Shown here: piece after piece, positions 11,931-25,124 of the stretch
How positions within the stretch are numbered: position 1 is the first letter of the stretch
Layout: each line of letters begins with the position of its first letter
Source of the DNA: Stenopsyche tienmushanensis
Lineage: Eukaryota > Arthropoda > Insecta > Trichoptera > Stenopsychidae
Direction of reading: 5' to 3'
Assembly: GCA_008973525.1 (NCBI GenBank)
Contig: WACJ01000047.1
Location: 1,488,001 to 1,552,000, forward strand
Length of the DNA: 64,000 nucleotides
Notes under the pieces: model-generated
Databases searched by the model: none
The model's input: only the letters and a program-made list of their open reading frames with translations
Told to the model about the DNA's origin: nothing
Made by a program: the position numbers and the translations under genes

Positions 11931-14900
11931 CGCTTGGGCAAATACCTCGTATAACGCGGATTATATTTGATTTGAACCATTTCACCGTCTAATACAATGC
12001 CTAGGTGTAATTCATTTTTCAGAGATAAAGAACATTCTTGTAGTGATGTAGTGATTTCCCATTGCATTTTTCATATGCCTAAATAAAGGTCAGGTTACTT
12101 AAATAATAATTATAGATAAGAGATGATCTATGAGTAAATTGCAAATTTATAATTTTTCAAAGACGTTTTTGTTATAAATACAAATCATAGCTAACCTACT
12201 TAAGTAAAATATTACATCAAAAAATACACAAAATGGCGCGAAAATATAAATTTCTAGATAGAAAATTAGCTTGAGATTTACACGCATTTCTAACATAAGT
12301 TCCTATTTTGCCAAATTTACTATAAACAATTCGCATTGTTAACATTTTCAATGGCATATATATGTCGAAAGGTTGTAATTTTAAAGGTAAAATTAGGGTA
12401 GCAATGTTTATTGAAATCAATAAAATTCATCCCATAAATAAAATGTAAATGCGTAACCTTTTTTAGCACGCGCTCAAATTCTCTTACGCCATTGCTATTC
12501 TCATTGCAAATTTTATAAAGTCGGTTTGAGAAAAAAATGTAATCTCAAAATAAAACGCAAGGAGAGATATCTCATTCCTTCCTTATCTGGGTAAATCCCG
12601 TATATAAGGAAAAATAGTTGCTCATTCGCCTCACTAGCCCTATTCTCATTTTTCACCGACCTTCACTGCAATGCGAGATATCCTTCTATCCCACAAAATT
12701 ATTCCAAAAAAATCTAAAGAGGATACCGTCGGCCCACTTGGTTTACAATGATCACTTTCATGGTGGTTAGCGCCGGTGGTGTGGGTGAAGTTGTAAGGCA
12801 GCAGCTTTGAGGAAACAAACCAATCTGTTTCTTTTTGTCTCCGCTGAATATTTCATGTGGCACGAGCTGGCGATGTAAGTGGAAAAGGAAGAGTAGAATT
12901 TCCAGGCGTGATAGGTGGAACGAGGCCGTGGAACCTCCTCGAACAGCTTTACATGCGAACTTTATTTAAAACCTATTTTACAATGTATTATTTGCCACGG
13001 TGATTCCTCACTGCTGCATTTCAGATTACCTCAAATGTTTTTCTTTCGCAGACTGCGTGAAATTATTCATATGTTCTATAAATACATTAGGAAGAAGAAC
13101 AATGAAGAACTTTGCTTTCTTGCTCTACCAAAATTCGCATATTAAAGAGAACACTCGCACCTACCTTGGATTTTGATTGATAAATCATACAAGAGGAGAA
13201 GCAAATGATTTACATTAAAATATCCTCACTAAAGTGTAAACTCGTAGTAAAACATCGTCTTTCACTTAAATATATTAACCTTTAGCAAACGAATGTCACC
13301 ATATTCGCGACAAGAAAAATAAAATGGACTTTTTTTCAATATGGACACAATAGGGAATCTATTTTTGAAAAGTCGAAATTTGAATGCTAGTATTTTTATG
13401 GAACGCATATAATCCAACTTTTCACAATTTAATACCAGATCAAAATATATTTCAAAATGCAATTCTTTGTGGGGGGGAAATGGGATAATTTAGAGATAGA
13501 TTTCTCTAAAATATAATTTATTTACTCCTTCGTGGTACTCGATTAAGAGGAAAGATGGTCAATACGATGCAGAATTCAGTTTCGCAGACCAAAATTAGAC
13601 AGCGGCGAGCGAACGACTAAAAGATCGACCCGTCCGACTCTATTCAAAATTCTAATTCTCACAAATTAATGTACTCTCGCCCCACTCTTTGAATGGGCAC
13701 AGAATCTTAATAGCACTTTCATTGATCAGATTTATTAAAATATAAATATAAGACTCTGAACTCTGATTGATTGTAAAATTTCAGATTTAAAGTGGTATAA
13801 TAATTAACCGCATTTTTAAAAACTGTTTCATAATTACTAACTATGGTTACAAAAAAACTTTCTACTTTTAACTAGACTGCTTTGATACATCTCTAAACTT
13901 CTAAATTTGGTTCGAATTCAAGAGATCTTATTCAAAAACGCATGTGATTTTGTAATAAAATTATAGAACATGAATTAATTTCGCACATTATCATCAATAT
14001 TCATTCTCACGCGAGGTTCTAAAACGCACATAAAAGTCCCGGAGTATGCGTGTATAAAAATGGTGGTCAATAATTTATGTTTATACGAAAAAGCCGCCCC
14101 GTTGCAATATATTTCGCCCTTTTCAGAAGTCGACAAGTAAGAACACCCTTCTGGTTAATAAAATTGAAAAATTTCCACATAAAACGGATCTTGTACAGAA
14201 TTTTGCGATAAAACTTTTGCGACGAACTTTTTTATGTGTTAATTAGACACTTTGACAGAAAGCAGATTTTCATCCTCAGGTAAGCCCTCACACAAAATAT
14301 GCCACTTTAAAAGTTATCAGACTGTAAAATATACGTTCAAGCACTGCGTTACAATATGTTTTAAGTCGAAACGCCAAAATGTGATTAAACGGAGGGGTAT
14401 AGACTTTCACGGTCTAATAAATGATGGAATATTCAAAAAAATGCGCCATTAATCACTTAAGCTCCTATTCTAAGCAATTTAATTAATTTATGTATTACAA
14501 TTTGTTGATTAAATTTCGCTGAAATGAATACACTACGCTTATTTCACCCTATAGCCATGATAAACAATTTCATAGAATTAATTCTCATAACCATTTGTTA
14601 GGATTCTGTTTCAAAGCATTTCATGAAATTCTATAATCCATTCAATATGTCAGTGGAGCTTAATGGCCCTAAGACAAAGTCACCCCTATATTCAGATTTT
14701 TTTTATAAAAAACTTCATTGCATGCAGTGATTATTTAAGTACAAAACTTATTATTAGCTATTTTTGCCCATATCCATTAAATTTACTTTACTGAAGGATG
14801 AGAAAAAATGCATACAAAGCGTTCTTTACAATACTCAATTGTAAATATGTTTATACTTTCTATTCAATCTAATTCAATATTTTAAAGACACAGGTATTTG

Positions 14901-16490
14901 ATTAATAAATATATAATAGATGTCATTTTCAGCCCAGAGAAAATCTGATACAACATATTGAGTGAATATAGAATATGGGATAAAGCTGCACAATTTGATA
15001 TTTTATGTTTATTTCTGGATGTTCTTAAAGTATAAAGACATGCATTGTAACGATGAAATACGGCAACGAAATTGCTAAATGGTACATCAACATAACATAA
15101 TCTAGGATAAAGTAAATATATTTTCAAACATGAAATCTTCCGAAAAATCTTGAATTAATTTTGAACCGGAATCCAAATGAAAACATCTTTTCATCCAAAG
15201 AGGTTTATGTAGGAATACAATTGATGATAGGAATAAATTAGCCCTCGTGGTCTACGTACCCGAGACGGCTTTAGTCAAATGAGATGTGAACAGGATCTTT
15301 TCTTTTTAGTTTACGAAAGCGCCTTTTATTTTTCTTTAGACGGTCCTTATCGCATATAAAATGAAATCCTTTTGAAGCTGTAAAAATAGCTGTCATTGTT
15401 GAGAGCTGCCTCCGGCTGACAGCTCCTCTCAACGCGATATATGCCCGACTTCAATTTACATCTTATGATTTTAAATCAAGGACGCTTCTCCAGGCTGAGA
15501 AAGGACATTAGAGTAAACGTCGACAAACGACTCTTTTATTGTTATATGGCACCCCTTCGTAATTTGGTACGTGCATAATTTGATATGTACTAACAAAAGG
15601 ATGGCCGATTTCATATCGGAGCCGTGTGCATCGGAGTGCAGTGTTCCGTGAAAACTGTGAGCTTGCAAGGAGTCAACCTAATTTTGTATATTGTATATGA
15701 ATAACCAAGCAAGGAAGTCAAGAATAAATATAAAAATCCCACTATCGTAAAAGCAATGCATGCATGTAATTCTGACTCGATTATGCCGATCGTAAAAATG
15801 ATACGTGGTTACTTTAAATGGTCGCATTTACTCCAAGTACTATATGAATATTGCGAATTCTTTAAAATTATCAAAAGGCAGATCTTTTTATGATCGTATG
15901 AATTCATTTCGTTCGAAAATTTAATCTTTTTGATTCGCTATTTTGTCTAACTTTTTTAAATAATGTCTGTCTAGGAAAGCCTTTATAGAATTCTTGTGTT
16001 ATAGAAACAGGACCAACAATCTTCAAAATATATGTAGAGACAATTAATTTACCTGTCGAACCAAAGCCTCCAAACTCATTTCGCATAGTTGGATGAAGCA
16101 ATTGGAACACTTGTGCATGTATTATTTATTTGCTCGCAATTAACAGAGCATATATAAGCACATCAATTCTGAGACAATCTACAGATTTAAGCTCTCCAAC
16201 GATGAAATCGTGTAATTGTCGATGATAATTAGAATAATGAATGACGACCATACTTGTGTTTGCTTGTTGACAACTTTCAATAGTAAAAATACAACAATAT
16301 TATAATCTATTACACACTACACATCATCGATCCTCCATCAGCCCCCATGTCACACTCCCTCAAATTTTGAATTAAAACTTCTGATTAATTCTGAATTCAA
16401 CATATCTCATAATCGATCCATTTCCATCTCGCCTTCACATATTGCAATCAATGAGCTTTTAATGGAAAATTATCAGTGCAGACAATTTCA
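11931..16490. other. Intergenic DNA, no supported gene
   Basis: Long AT-rich stretch. Open frames (12217-12420 minus, 12915-13145 plus, 14252-14452 plus, 14882-15127 minus, 15904-16110 minus) are short, unrecognised and about the size expected by chance. No TE ends identified. Confidence 0.45.
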
Positions 16491-16491
16491 A

Positions 16492-17180
16492 TATACAGGG
16501 TGTTTTGCACATGGACCGACATTTTTTTTCTAAGGATTACGGAGATCTTTTGATATGTTTCACACATAGATTTTATGTCCTAAGTTCCAGGGCTATCCCT
16601 GTGCACGTCCCCAGATAAAGAAATCCAGTGGTGTCAAGTCGGGAGACCGTGCGAGCCACACAATAGATTACGTCCCTAGACAAAGAAATACAATGGTGTC
16701 AGATCTAGTGACCGCACGAGCCACGGAATAGGGCTGCCAAAATAATTAATTTATGTGATAAAAGTACCCATAAAAGTACGCATTTGCAAAAATAAAAGAG
16801 GAAATGTTACTTCAGACAATTACAGTTGAAATTTTTAAAAAAAGGTGTAATGTGTGCATACGAACCAGAGGTGGACAATTGAACAAATTTTGTATCTAAA
16901 ATTAATAAAAACATCTTAAACATAAAAAGTATTTTCTTAACCCTAACCCTGCCAAACTGGTAACTCATCAAGTTTAACGACTTATTGAATGATTTCTATG
17001 ACATGTAGCATATTATTGGAAATGGTATAATCTAAAAAAAAGTTCAAAATAGTTGATAGTTTTTTGTTTAAATAATTTAGAAATTGACATTTCTCATTCG
17101 TTTGCACATTCTTTGTGACTTTGGAAGCCTAGAACTAGTTTTTTTTAAACCAATTGCATAAAATAATGATACCCTGTATA
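16492..17180 (-). mobile_element. TATACAGGGT-TIR DNA transposon remnant with SPDLTPLDFF transposase piece
   Basis: Left end TATACAGGGTGTTTTGCAC and right end GATACCCTGTATA form short inverted repeats about 690 bp apart. On the minus strand near 16,610-16,670 the sequence reads VWLARSPDLTPLDFFIWG, a signature of insect IS630/Tc1/mariner-type transposases. It is followed by a second, more diverged copy of the same motif (16,670-16,735), so the piece is duplicated in tandem. The rest is non-coding. A second copy of the family is at 23726-25124. Confidence 0.65.
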
Positions 17181-19143
17181 ATACAAGCATTAAACTAAAT
17201 ATCCCTATAATATTTCAATCTTTATTGCTACTTTTCATCAATGTAACTCTAAATTATACATTTTTCTTCTGCTTCGTTTTGTCAAAGAAAAAAGGTAGCA
17301 TTAGCGCAGGATTCTGCATGAAACCAGCTCTGTATCTCATAATTGTCACCAGAATATAGTTATCTAGGGAGTTGTACTTGAATAGGGGTGGATGAGAAGA
17401 AGCTAATGTTAACACGTTATATTTTGCAGCCATTGTTGATGACTTAAGTAGGATTTTATTCCTAAAATATTTCTCTCAAGCGATTCTCCGAAATGGAAGA
17501 AAGTAGCCTTGGTCTTCCTTTCCTGCATTTGTAGCCTCCTTTCATTAAATCGACGAAAATATTGTCATCCATCATCACTTAGAGCTCAGGCTAAATAAAT
17601 AAGATTTATGCTTCAATGTCTTTTATAAATTAATATAGCCAGTGGAAGTGAATCAGGATCATGGCGATAATAGCTGATTATATCGAGAAAACTTCTAATT
17701 GCGATATTTCTGTCTGTTTTAAGATTATTCTTCAGCCTTTTTAAAAAATGTTTTCAGACGTCTAGAAACTTTCCAATTGTCATGATCATAACGACAATCC
17801 ATAATTATTTTCCAGTTACCCAAACTAAATAAATATAATCAAAATGTCCTCATCCAATAAATAGCCGTCGATGGAAATCTTGCATTACTTTTTATTATTG
17901 GGCGAAAAACTACTTTTATTTTTCTACATTAAATATAATAAGGACAATGCTCATTTTTAGCAAATTTTGTATCTACTAGAGGGCATGGCTACTAGCTACC
18001 GATACTTAAATGAAAAATTCTGGTCGTCAGTATTGATTCAGTTTCAAATCAATATATTTATATTATCATTACATTTCCCTATTACTATCTACAAATCTAG
18101 AATTTAAAGTACGCTTTCGATTCTTAATAGTTTAAATGTTTTATAGAATTTCCAATAAATTTTGATATTGAATGAGCGATTCAGGGCATAACATACGCGC
18201 ATCAATAGATGCGTCGCGCATTCGAATGAACAACAAACAATATTTTCATATGAGAAATATTCACGAACGAACGAACGTTGATTCCCTCAAGTATCGGTGT
18301 CAAAATCGATTTTGGTAAATCTAAAACATGCATCCAGTGTCTTATTCCCCATTTTGTTTCGCGTCTTAGATTTCACTTACTCCGCCAGAGAAAATGTGGA
18401 ATCATACTATTCTTCAATGTGGAATCTATTACTGCAACGGAATGCTTCTTGTGCTCAAAACTTCAAACTATAAATTTTGCACAAAGCCAATATAATAGTG
18501 GGACTTGCAGTTTTTGTAAGTCGGTCTGTTTTATTCGCGGCCGTGTTGAAATAAAGAGAATTTAGCTCGAATGCGGTTATCATGTTCACGTTCACAAAGC
18601 TCGACTTGTCACATGCTTTGCTTGTCTTTCCAAATAATGAGCCAATTATATTTCGTTGCAAAGCCACTCAAACCACAATTTAACAACAGCGTCTAACTAA
18701 ACTGTTGCAATTGTTTTCTTTGCCTCGAGAATGCACCTCGCTATCGACTAAATGCATTTCTGAATAGAAAAGCAAAACTGGCGCCTGCAGAATACAAATC
18801 GAACGAATTTATTCCAGCCACTTTCAAACCGTAGCCGTCTTTACAACGCGTTACAAAAATATACAATATATGAGAAAATGTAACATTACATAACCAATGC
18901 TTCATTTTAAATTTACTACTATGGAAAAAAATATATGAATTTTACAAAAGCAGAACACTAATTATAAATCAATTTCAAATGAGGGATTTTATTGAAATTC
19001 GAATGCTGGTTGCAAACTATTCACAAGTAGCATTTTTTTATCCATACAAATCTGCTCGAGGGTTGGGTTGTAGCTTTCGTTCTGCAATAAAAATGACAAT
19101 TTCTATAGTTCAACGTCTACTGACAATTCAGACGATATTTAAA
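17181..19143. other. Intergenic DNA, no supported gene
   Basis: AT-rich. Overlapping frames at 18278-18565 (plus) and 18455-18667 (minus) are unrecognised. No TE ends seen. Confidence 0.45.
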
Positions 19144-20290
19144 TACAGTAGAACCTCGATTATCCGGACCTAAATGGGGATGAAAGTAGTCCGGATAATC
19201 GAAAATAATCATAATTGACAAGGAAAGTATGAATAATTTTTATTTGTATTTAGATTTATTTATTTTTTATTAAAAAAAACAACTTTTGCTTAAAGCTAGC
19301 TTTTTTTAGAAGAACTCTAAAGATATATAAAATGTTCTGAATTCTACTCTTCTTAGTTCTCAAGTCATTTCATGGCGACATCTAAACACTGAAAAGCTTC
19401 AGAATGTGTAGGACCAATATCTCCCGCCTCGAAAATCTCTTCTTCGTCTTCTCGATCTTGTTCTTTTGAGGCAGATATTTCTTTAATTATTTCCGCATTA
19501 TACCAAATTTGAAATCCAGGATCGTTTACATTGCAATTTAACTATTCAGTTACATCTTTTTCGTCGCATTCAGCACATATAGAAATTAGTGCTATTGCTT
19601 CCAGAATGTTCCTATATCAAATTCTACCACGTTACTAGGAACTTGTCTAATGAATTGAAATGAACGAACTAATGGTCTTTTCATATTTTTGTTTCATGAT
19701 ATTTTTTTTCAAAGTTGGCACATCTAAAGAATTCCAACTATCTACTGCGGATGTAACAAAAAAAAATCTTGTTGAAGCTAATGACTGTTTCTTCATTATT
19801 CTCGTCTACTAGCAATAATCGTCGAAGCATCTGATTTCTATATAAATGTTTGAATGTTTCAATTACACCCTGGCCTCAGCAGCATTTTAAATAAACTCTT
19901 CGTTAAATCATCCTTCTTCACAAATAGCTTCAATGACACTCCACGAATGAATGTGTTTGCTGAAGGTATGTTAGCAGAAAGGTTTTCCCCATGAATTTCA
20001 AGTTCCTTGATACCATGTCGTCCTTTGATTTTTTTAAGCCAACCCGAACTTGCTTTGAAGGTGGAATCTCCATTTAATTTGGTATTGAAAAATATTGCTC
20101 TTTCACACAATAATGAACCAGATATTAGCTGTCCAATTGATCGTCTTTGTATGAGCAGTATAAAAATAAAATCTTCAACTTCTATATTTCCTCATTGTTT
20201 CATTCTACTGATTTTAAACAATTAGCAAACTTCATAATAAGCAATCTGGATAATCAAAAATCCGACAAAAATCCCATTTTAAATTAAATA
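19144..20290 (-). mobile_element. Pogo/jerky-like DNA transposon, decayed, transposase on minus strand
   Basis: One end carries TACAGTAGAACCTCGATTAT followed by CCGG and, 30 bp on, the complement TCCGGATAATCGAAAAT. The other end near 20,250 has CTGGATAATCAAAAATCCGA. The minus frame 20110-19859 reads KASSGWLKKIKGRHGIKELE, then IHGENLSANIPSAN, matching the CENP-B/Tc5-type second DNA-binding domain (GWLxRFKxRHGI). Stops and frame changes downstream (19,300-19,850) show it is dead. Confidence 0.7.
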
Positions 20291-21005
20291 ATATTTATTA
20301 ATGAACACCATATGTGATTTAACCTTATCACTTACCACAAAATAATGCCCCTCCTGTTAACCAAATGTGGTATTTTCCAATCAATTCCCGATTTAATTTG
20401 CCCAATTGTTCATAGTGTTTATCGGCGCTTATTATATAATTTTATTTTAAAAGTCAATACCTTTAATATCCCACCACACACATAACATGACCTTTTTCTA
20501 GTACAATTCTCCATTGGGAATATAAATAGGTTTAACCAATGTCATTTTCTTGTAACATTATAATAAACAACCCACTTTTTGTCATCCGTTACGATCCGAT
20601 CCATTTTTTTGCTAGACGAACAAAAAAATTCGCAGATAGTCAACCTATCTGATAAGATATGACAAATCAGTGTGGCACCCATGCAAAGAGTTTTTGTGCC
20701 ATTTCTAGCTTATTTGGATGTTTTATTTATTAATATTCAATATCTCTCCAAGTTCTCGTGAGGTCAGTCTTGGTTCTACATTTACCATGGTCTGGAATTG
20801 TTTGCCCTCAATTTCATTGTGCAAGGCTCATCTTTAAGGGATGAATTCTCAGAATGGATACAGCACATACAAGTTTTAATAAAAACTTAACCATTCGCTG
20901 AACAAATACTATTAATCTTGATGGTTGCACTGTTTCCTTTTTTAATTCATACAACATACAATGTTGTAAATGTATTTTTTCCCGGCCATTTGCAAGCAAT
21001 TTTTA
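20290..21005 (-). mobile_element. Mariner (mellifera-like) transposase remnant
   Basis: In shifting minus-strand frames: HLQHCMLYELKKE near 20,990-20,930, LKDEPCT-like and VEPRLTSRELGEILNI near 20,790, WIGS-to-DDKKWVVYYNV-like sequence near 20,590, YIPNGELY/LCVWWDI-like sequence near 20,500, and HYEQLGKLNRELIGKYHIW near 20,400. These follow the order of a mariner transposase from N-terminus to the middle. Many stops and frameshifts, and the C-terminal third is not seen. It directly abuts the pogo/jerky element. Confidence 0.65.
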
Positions 21006-23490
21006 AAATTTTAAGGATTTGAAATGCTATCGATGGTTGCCGAAAAGCATAGTACATTATCGGCCGTTAATTATTATTTGGGCTATGACACATATGTTGT
21101 ATCATCGGTCGTTATATTGCTAAGCATCATTATTTTAGTAACATCAAAATATTTCAGTTTCAATATTGTTCACCATACTTATTTGGTTTGATTACAAATA
21201 CTTAAACTATACAAGCAATACAGCGTAGTAATCTCGAAGTATATATTCAAATAAAACTTAATATAACCATGAATCAAGGGATTAAAGTATATCAGCTTAT
21301 GGAGTTACACGTTTTTGCTTCATAAATTGTTGGATTAGTCGGACTGTACATAAATGTGCATTATAGTGGAAGAGAAACTGCATTTTAGATTTTCATACAA
21401 GTCTTATCGTTACATCTTGTTATCATAGATATCTCAAATAAAACATTGCATAATTTGTAAATAAATCCTATAATATAGAAGATTACTTCCTAGTCTTTTT
21501 TATAACATCTATCATGGATTCCCATATCCTATATTTTATGTTGATATTGAATTCGCTCTTAAGAGTTTGGGGTTTGATTTATAATAAAATCGCATTTCGT
21601 GGCGAAAAAACTTACGCATTGGTCGTAACTTATGAAATACAGTCTCCTTGCATTAATGGAAAAGTTTCTGTGACAAATATTTTTCCTTCTTCTCAGCCTT
21701 CAATATCAATTCGGTTCGATATACATTCTCAATATATACATATATTTTAATTGAAGCCGAAAAGGGTTAATAATTCAATCACATGTATTGATGGATTGTT
21801 GGAGTGTTGATCTATAACAAATCAAATTATTCGTCCTTAATTATACACCCAATATGATTTAACCCAATATTACGATGTAATAATATTGATAATCATAATA
21901 ATTTGTTATCCCAATGTAGTTTAATTAATTCTAAAGCTACCCTTCATCCCAATGACCCTACAAAGGTATAAACTCGGGTTACGAAAGCCCCGGAAAATTT
22001 TCTTTCGCCCATATGTTTTCAGTATTAATATTACAATCCACGTTAATTGCTTTAAAAACTTCTCTTGGGTTGTTTAATTTTAACAAATAAGTATTTTCAT
22101 CCTTTTTGTATTTATTTGTGTTTATATCATGTCTTTTAGCTTTAAATAGACAAGCAAAATAAATGTTTATATTAATATTTTAAAACGCATATTCAAACAT
22201 GTTCAATAAAATATTAAATATAATCTCAGAATAAAAAAGTTATTTTGAAAAATTTAGATTTATTCTTAATAAACATCTACAAAAAATACCAACAGCAGCT
22301 ATCAAAGAAGACTGCGGCCGAAATTATGATCTACATTGATCTTCGCTTTTTAATGACCACTCGCTGCTCCAAAATATTGTTAGACTTTTTTAAGGAAGCG
22401 CTGATATTATGGTTAATATATTCAACCATAACGCTTAATTTCTATTAGATACATCGTTGTTTTGATCTACAAACATATTTATATTTTTAAAGCGTTCCAG
22501 TCTGGCGCTTGTTATTCAGATAGTTTGCATAAGCAGAGTTGGTTGTTGATTTCAAATACAGCACATTTTGATCTAAAACATTTACTCCTAGCTTTAATTT
22601 AATTAAATTACTAATACTTGCTCCAAAATGCTCGGATCTCGTATCCAAGTAATTTGCTATCGATAGACCATCTTACTGGCACGTACTGTTTGCCTTCACA
22701 CATCCAAATCACGTAGCGTCTACCACTAGTTAGTCTTGTGATGCGGCAAGCACTACTTTTCTTCTCCAAGTTTCATTCTAATAAGTTCAAACTTCGTCAA
22801 TAGATTAAAAAAAATCATCGTCATTGCTATATTTAATCATGATAAAACCATTAAATAGAAAGCCGATTAACATACAACAACTTTATTTAACGCGTGACCA
22901 TATGGTAACGTTCAATGCGGTTATTTAAAATTCGAAATGAGTTATTTTAAATAGCTTCGAAGTAGATTTAATTAATTAGCAATCATATGACATTTAACGA
23001 AGCGGTAGCAACCGTGTTTATTGAGGTGATGAAACACTGCATTTCCTATTCTGGTCTTTCTCTCCACAGATGTCCCGGAAATGTCCTTCTTTCCCCATTG
23101 CAGTCTACCCATTTTTGCCATAAATAAGATTGCAGTTGGCAGCTTTCACCAATTCTCAACAAAGTCTTTTCTTTTTGCTCCCGCCGTCGTCTACGCCGTA
23201 GCTCTTCACTTTATGGGCGAACTTCGACATTTAAAAATCGACTCTCCGACCACCGTGGAATCGCTTAACGATTTCAGTATATTTTTTAAATAAGACATAC
23301 AATTAAATCAATATACGATAAATATTGAAAGCTTTAGATAACTAGTGGTGTTCTACAAAATTTAAAAGTTTTAGCGTCTCCTAATTTTCAAAAAATACCT
23401 ATTCACAAATAGGTGATTCCGCACGAATTCATTAATCACCTTAGAATTATTTTTTTTTCAGATTCAGGAAATCTATTTTAATTTATATCA
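21006..23490. other. Intergenic DNA, no supported gene
   Basis: AT-rich. Open frames at 21514-21750, 22245-22448 and 23081-23293 have no recognisable domain. No TE ends identified. Confidence 0.45.
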
Positions 23491-23494
23491 AGAC

Positions 23495-23725
23495 TAGTGG
23501 TAGTCAACTTGGTCACTACCGCCCACTAGTGGGTGATTCAAGCTTTCATTTTAGGTGCTATATAGATGGAAATGCAGCATCAAATAAAATTTTCGGTAAA
23601 TAAAAAGATAAAATTAACTACATATTTTTATCAAACCTCTTCAAATTCAAAAATTACGAAACCGATGGAACTTAACTGCACAACCAAAACCGAAATGAAA
23701 AAAAAAACAGTTCGAAGACCTGATT
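23495..23725 (+). repeat. hAT-type terminal fragment with CCCACTAGTGGG palindrome
   Basis: CTAGTGGTAGTCAACTTGG, then CACTACCGCCCACTAGTGGG and TGATTCAAGCTTTC. The reverse-complement relative is at 28,211-28,260, so this is the end of a dispersed hAT-like family. The end of the segment (AACCAAAACCGAAATG, GTTCGAAG) resembles 60,500-60,555. Confidence 0.45.
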
Positions 23726-23912
23726 TATACAGAATGTGAGTTAAACAAAATCCATTGGTGTCAGATGTGGAGACCTTGTAAGCCTTAGAATAGGGCACGT
23801 CCCTAGGCAAAGAAATCCAGTGGAGTCAGATCTAGAGACCGTGCAACCCACAGAATAGAGTCGCCAAAAGAATTAATTTACACGACAGAGGTGCCCACAA
23901 AAAAAATCCTAA

Positions 23913-24149
23913 TACAGTGGTGCCTCGCATAACGAACGCCTCGCACAGCGAACTTCCTATTCGTTCATTTCATGATTCATACAACGAACTTCGCTTCACA
24001 CAACGAAGTCGCGACGAACGACTTTGGACAGGTTTTTCATGAAACCATCGGCCAAAAAGCGTGATTTTGCGCGTTTCACATAACGAACTTTTCGCATTAC
24101 GAACTTGCTCCTGGAACGAATTAAGTTCGTTGTGTGAGGCACCACTGTA
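23913..24149. mobile_element. MITE with CAGTGGTGCCTCGCA termini, 237 bp
   Basis: Ends TACAGTGGTGCCTCGCATAA and GTGTGAGGCACCACTGTA are inverted repeats. The interior repeats ACGAACTT/AACGAAC motifs many times and has no ORF of its own. Pogo/Tigger-like TA-flanked termini. Inserted in the older element around it. Confidence 0.8.
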
Positions 24150-24486
24150 GAAGGAATAAGCGCCGCCTTTGCAAAAATGAAATGCTACTGCAGATAACTA
24201 TAGTTGAAATAAGGAAAAAAATGTCGTACGTGCATACAAAGCAGAAATGGTCAATTTGAACAATTTTTATAAATAAATTTAATAAAAACATCTTGAGCAT
24301 AAAAAGTATTTTCTTAACCCTGACCCTGCCAAACTGGTACCTCGTCAAGTTTAAATATATATTTTTAAAACTAAACTATGTTTAAAATAATTGTTAGTTT
24401 TTTGTTTAAAGAATTTAGAGGTTGACATTTCTAATTCATTTGCGCATTTTATGTGATTTTAGAAGCTCAGAAGTATTTTTTTATAT

Positions 24487-24899
24487 TGTAACGTTGAGGC
24501 GAGGGCGTCTCGGGGGCAGAGTCCCCGGGCGACGAATGGATAGGAATAGACGGGCGTCGAATCGAAAAACTCTCTTTTATAAATAACTATTTATTCCACA
24601 CGAGATAGAGAGAGAGAGAGAGAGAGATCTGGCTGCAGGAGGGACGACCTCCCGCAGCCAAGGCTAACCGACGACTCCCGCCTCCTGCGCATCACTACCC
24701 AACCGGCAACGGTGCACGCGCAAGAAGCGATCAGTCGGTATGCAGGTGCAATGTCTCCATAGGGCCGCAAGAGATGGCGCTGTTAAAATAACACATTGCA
24801 CCTGAAGAGAGACGAAATATGTCGCTATTAATCTGGCGAATTAAATCTGCTCAGATTAACAGCGCTACTACGTGGGGATGGTAAATCGCTCACGCTACA
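24487..24899 (-). mobile_element. Solo LTR, 413 bp, with 4-bp target duplication
   Basis: Begins TGTAACGTTGAGGCG and ends CACGCTACA, that is TG...CA with an inverted TGTA.../...TACA. It is flanked on both sides by ATAT (24483-24486 and 24900-24903), a target-site duplication. Read on the minus strand it contains the (CT)n tract and GGAATAAATAG polyA-signal region shared with the copy at 11.5 kb. No internal retroelement genes remain. The LTR family (Gypsy, Pao or Copia) is not decided by the sequence. Confidence 0.85.
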
Positions 24900-25124
24900 A
24901 TATCAATAATACATTGCAAAACACAAAAACAGTTATTACGACCACAGATTAAAAAGGTAAGTCGATTTATATGTAAACTTTTTGGTATTTTTTCAAAATG
25001 TTAAAAAAAATCTATTTCGATATCCCTGATATTTAAGAAATAGGGCCTGTTTGAAACGTAGCAAAAAACCCCCCTAGCCCCCAAATATATTTCATCGATC
25101 CATGTGCCAAACACGCTGTATATA

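Larger units (their letters stand above)
23726..25124 (-). mobile_element. Second TATACAG-TIR element, interrupted by a MITE and a solo LTR
   Basis: Left part matches 16,610-17,150 in the same order: TCCATTGGTGTCAGATGTGG, GTCCCTAGGCAAAGAAATCC, AATAAAAACATCTT, AAAAAGTATTTTCTTAACCC. Right end (about 25,080-25,124) is the reverse complement of the left end of the 16.5-kb copy (CATGTGCCAAACACGCTGTATA), completing the TIR pair. It contains the MITE at 23913-24149 and the solo LTR at 24487-24899. Confidence 0.65.

Noticed and set aside
16935..16955. TTAACCCTAACCCTGCC as a telomere-like repeat
   Set aside because: Only two units, part of the dispersed element also found at 24,315; no array.
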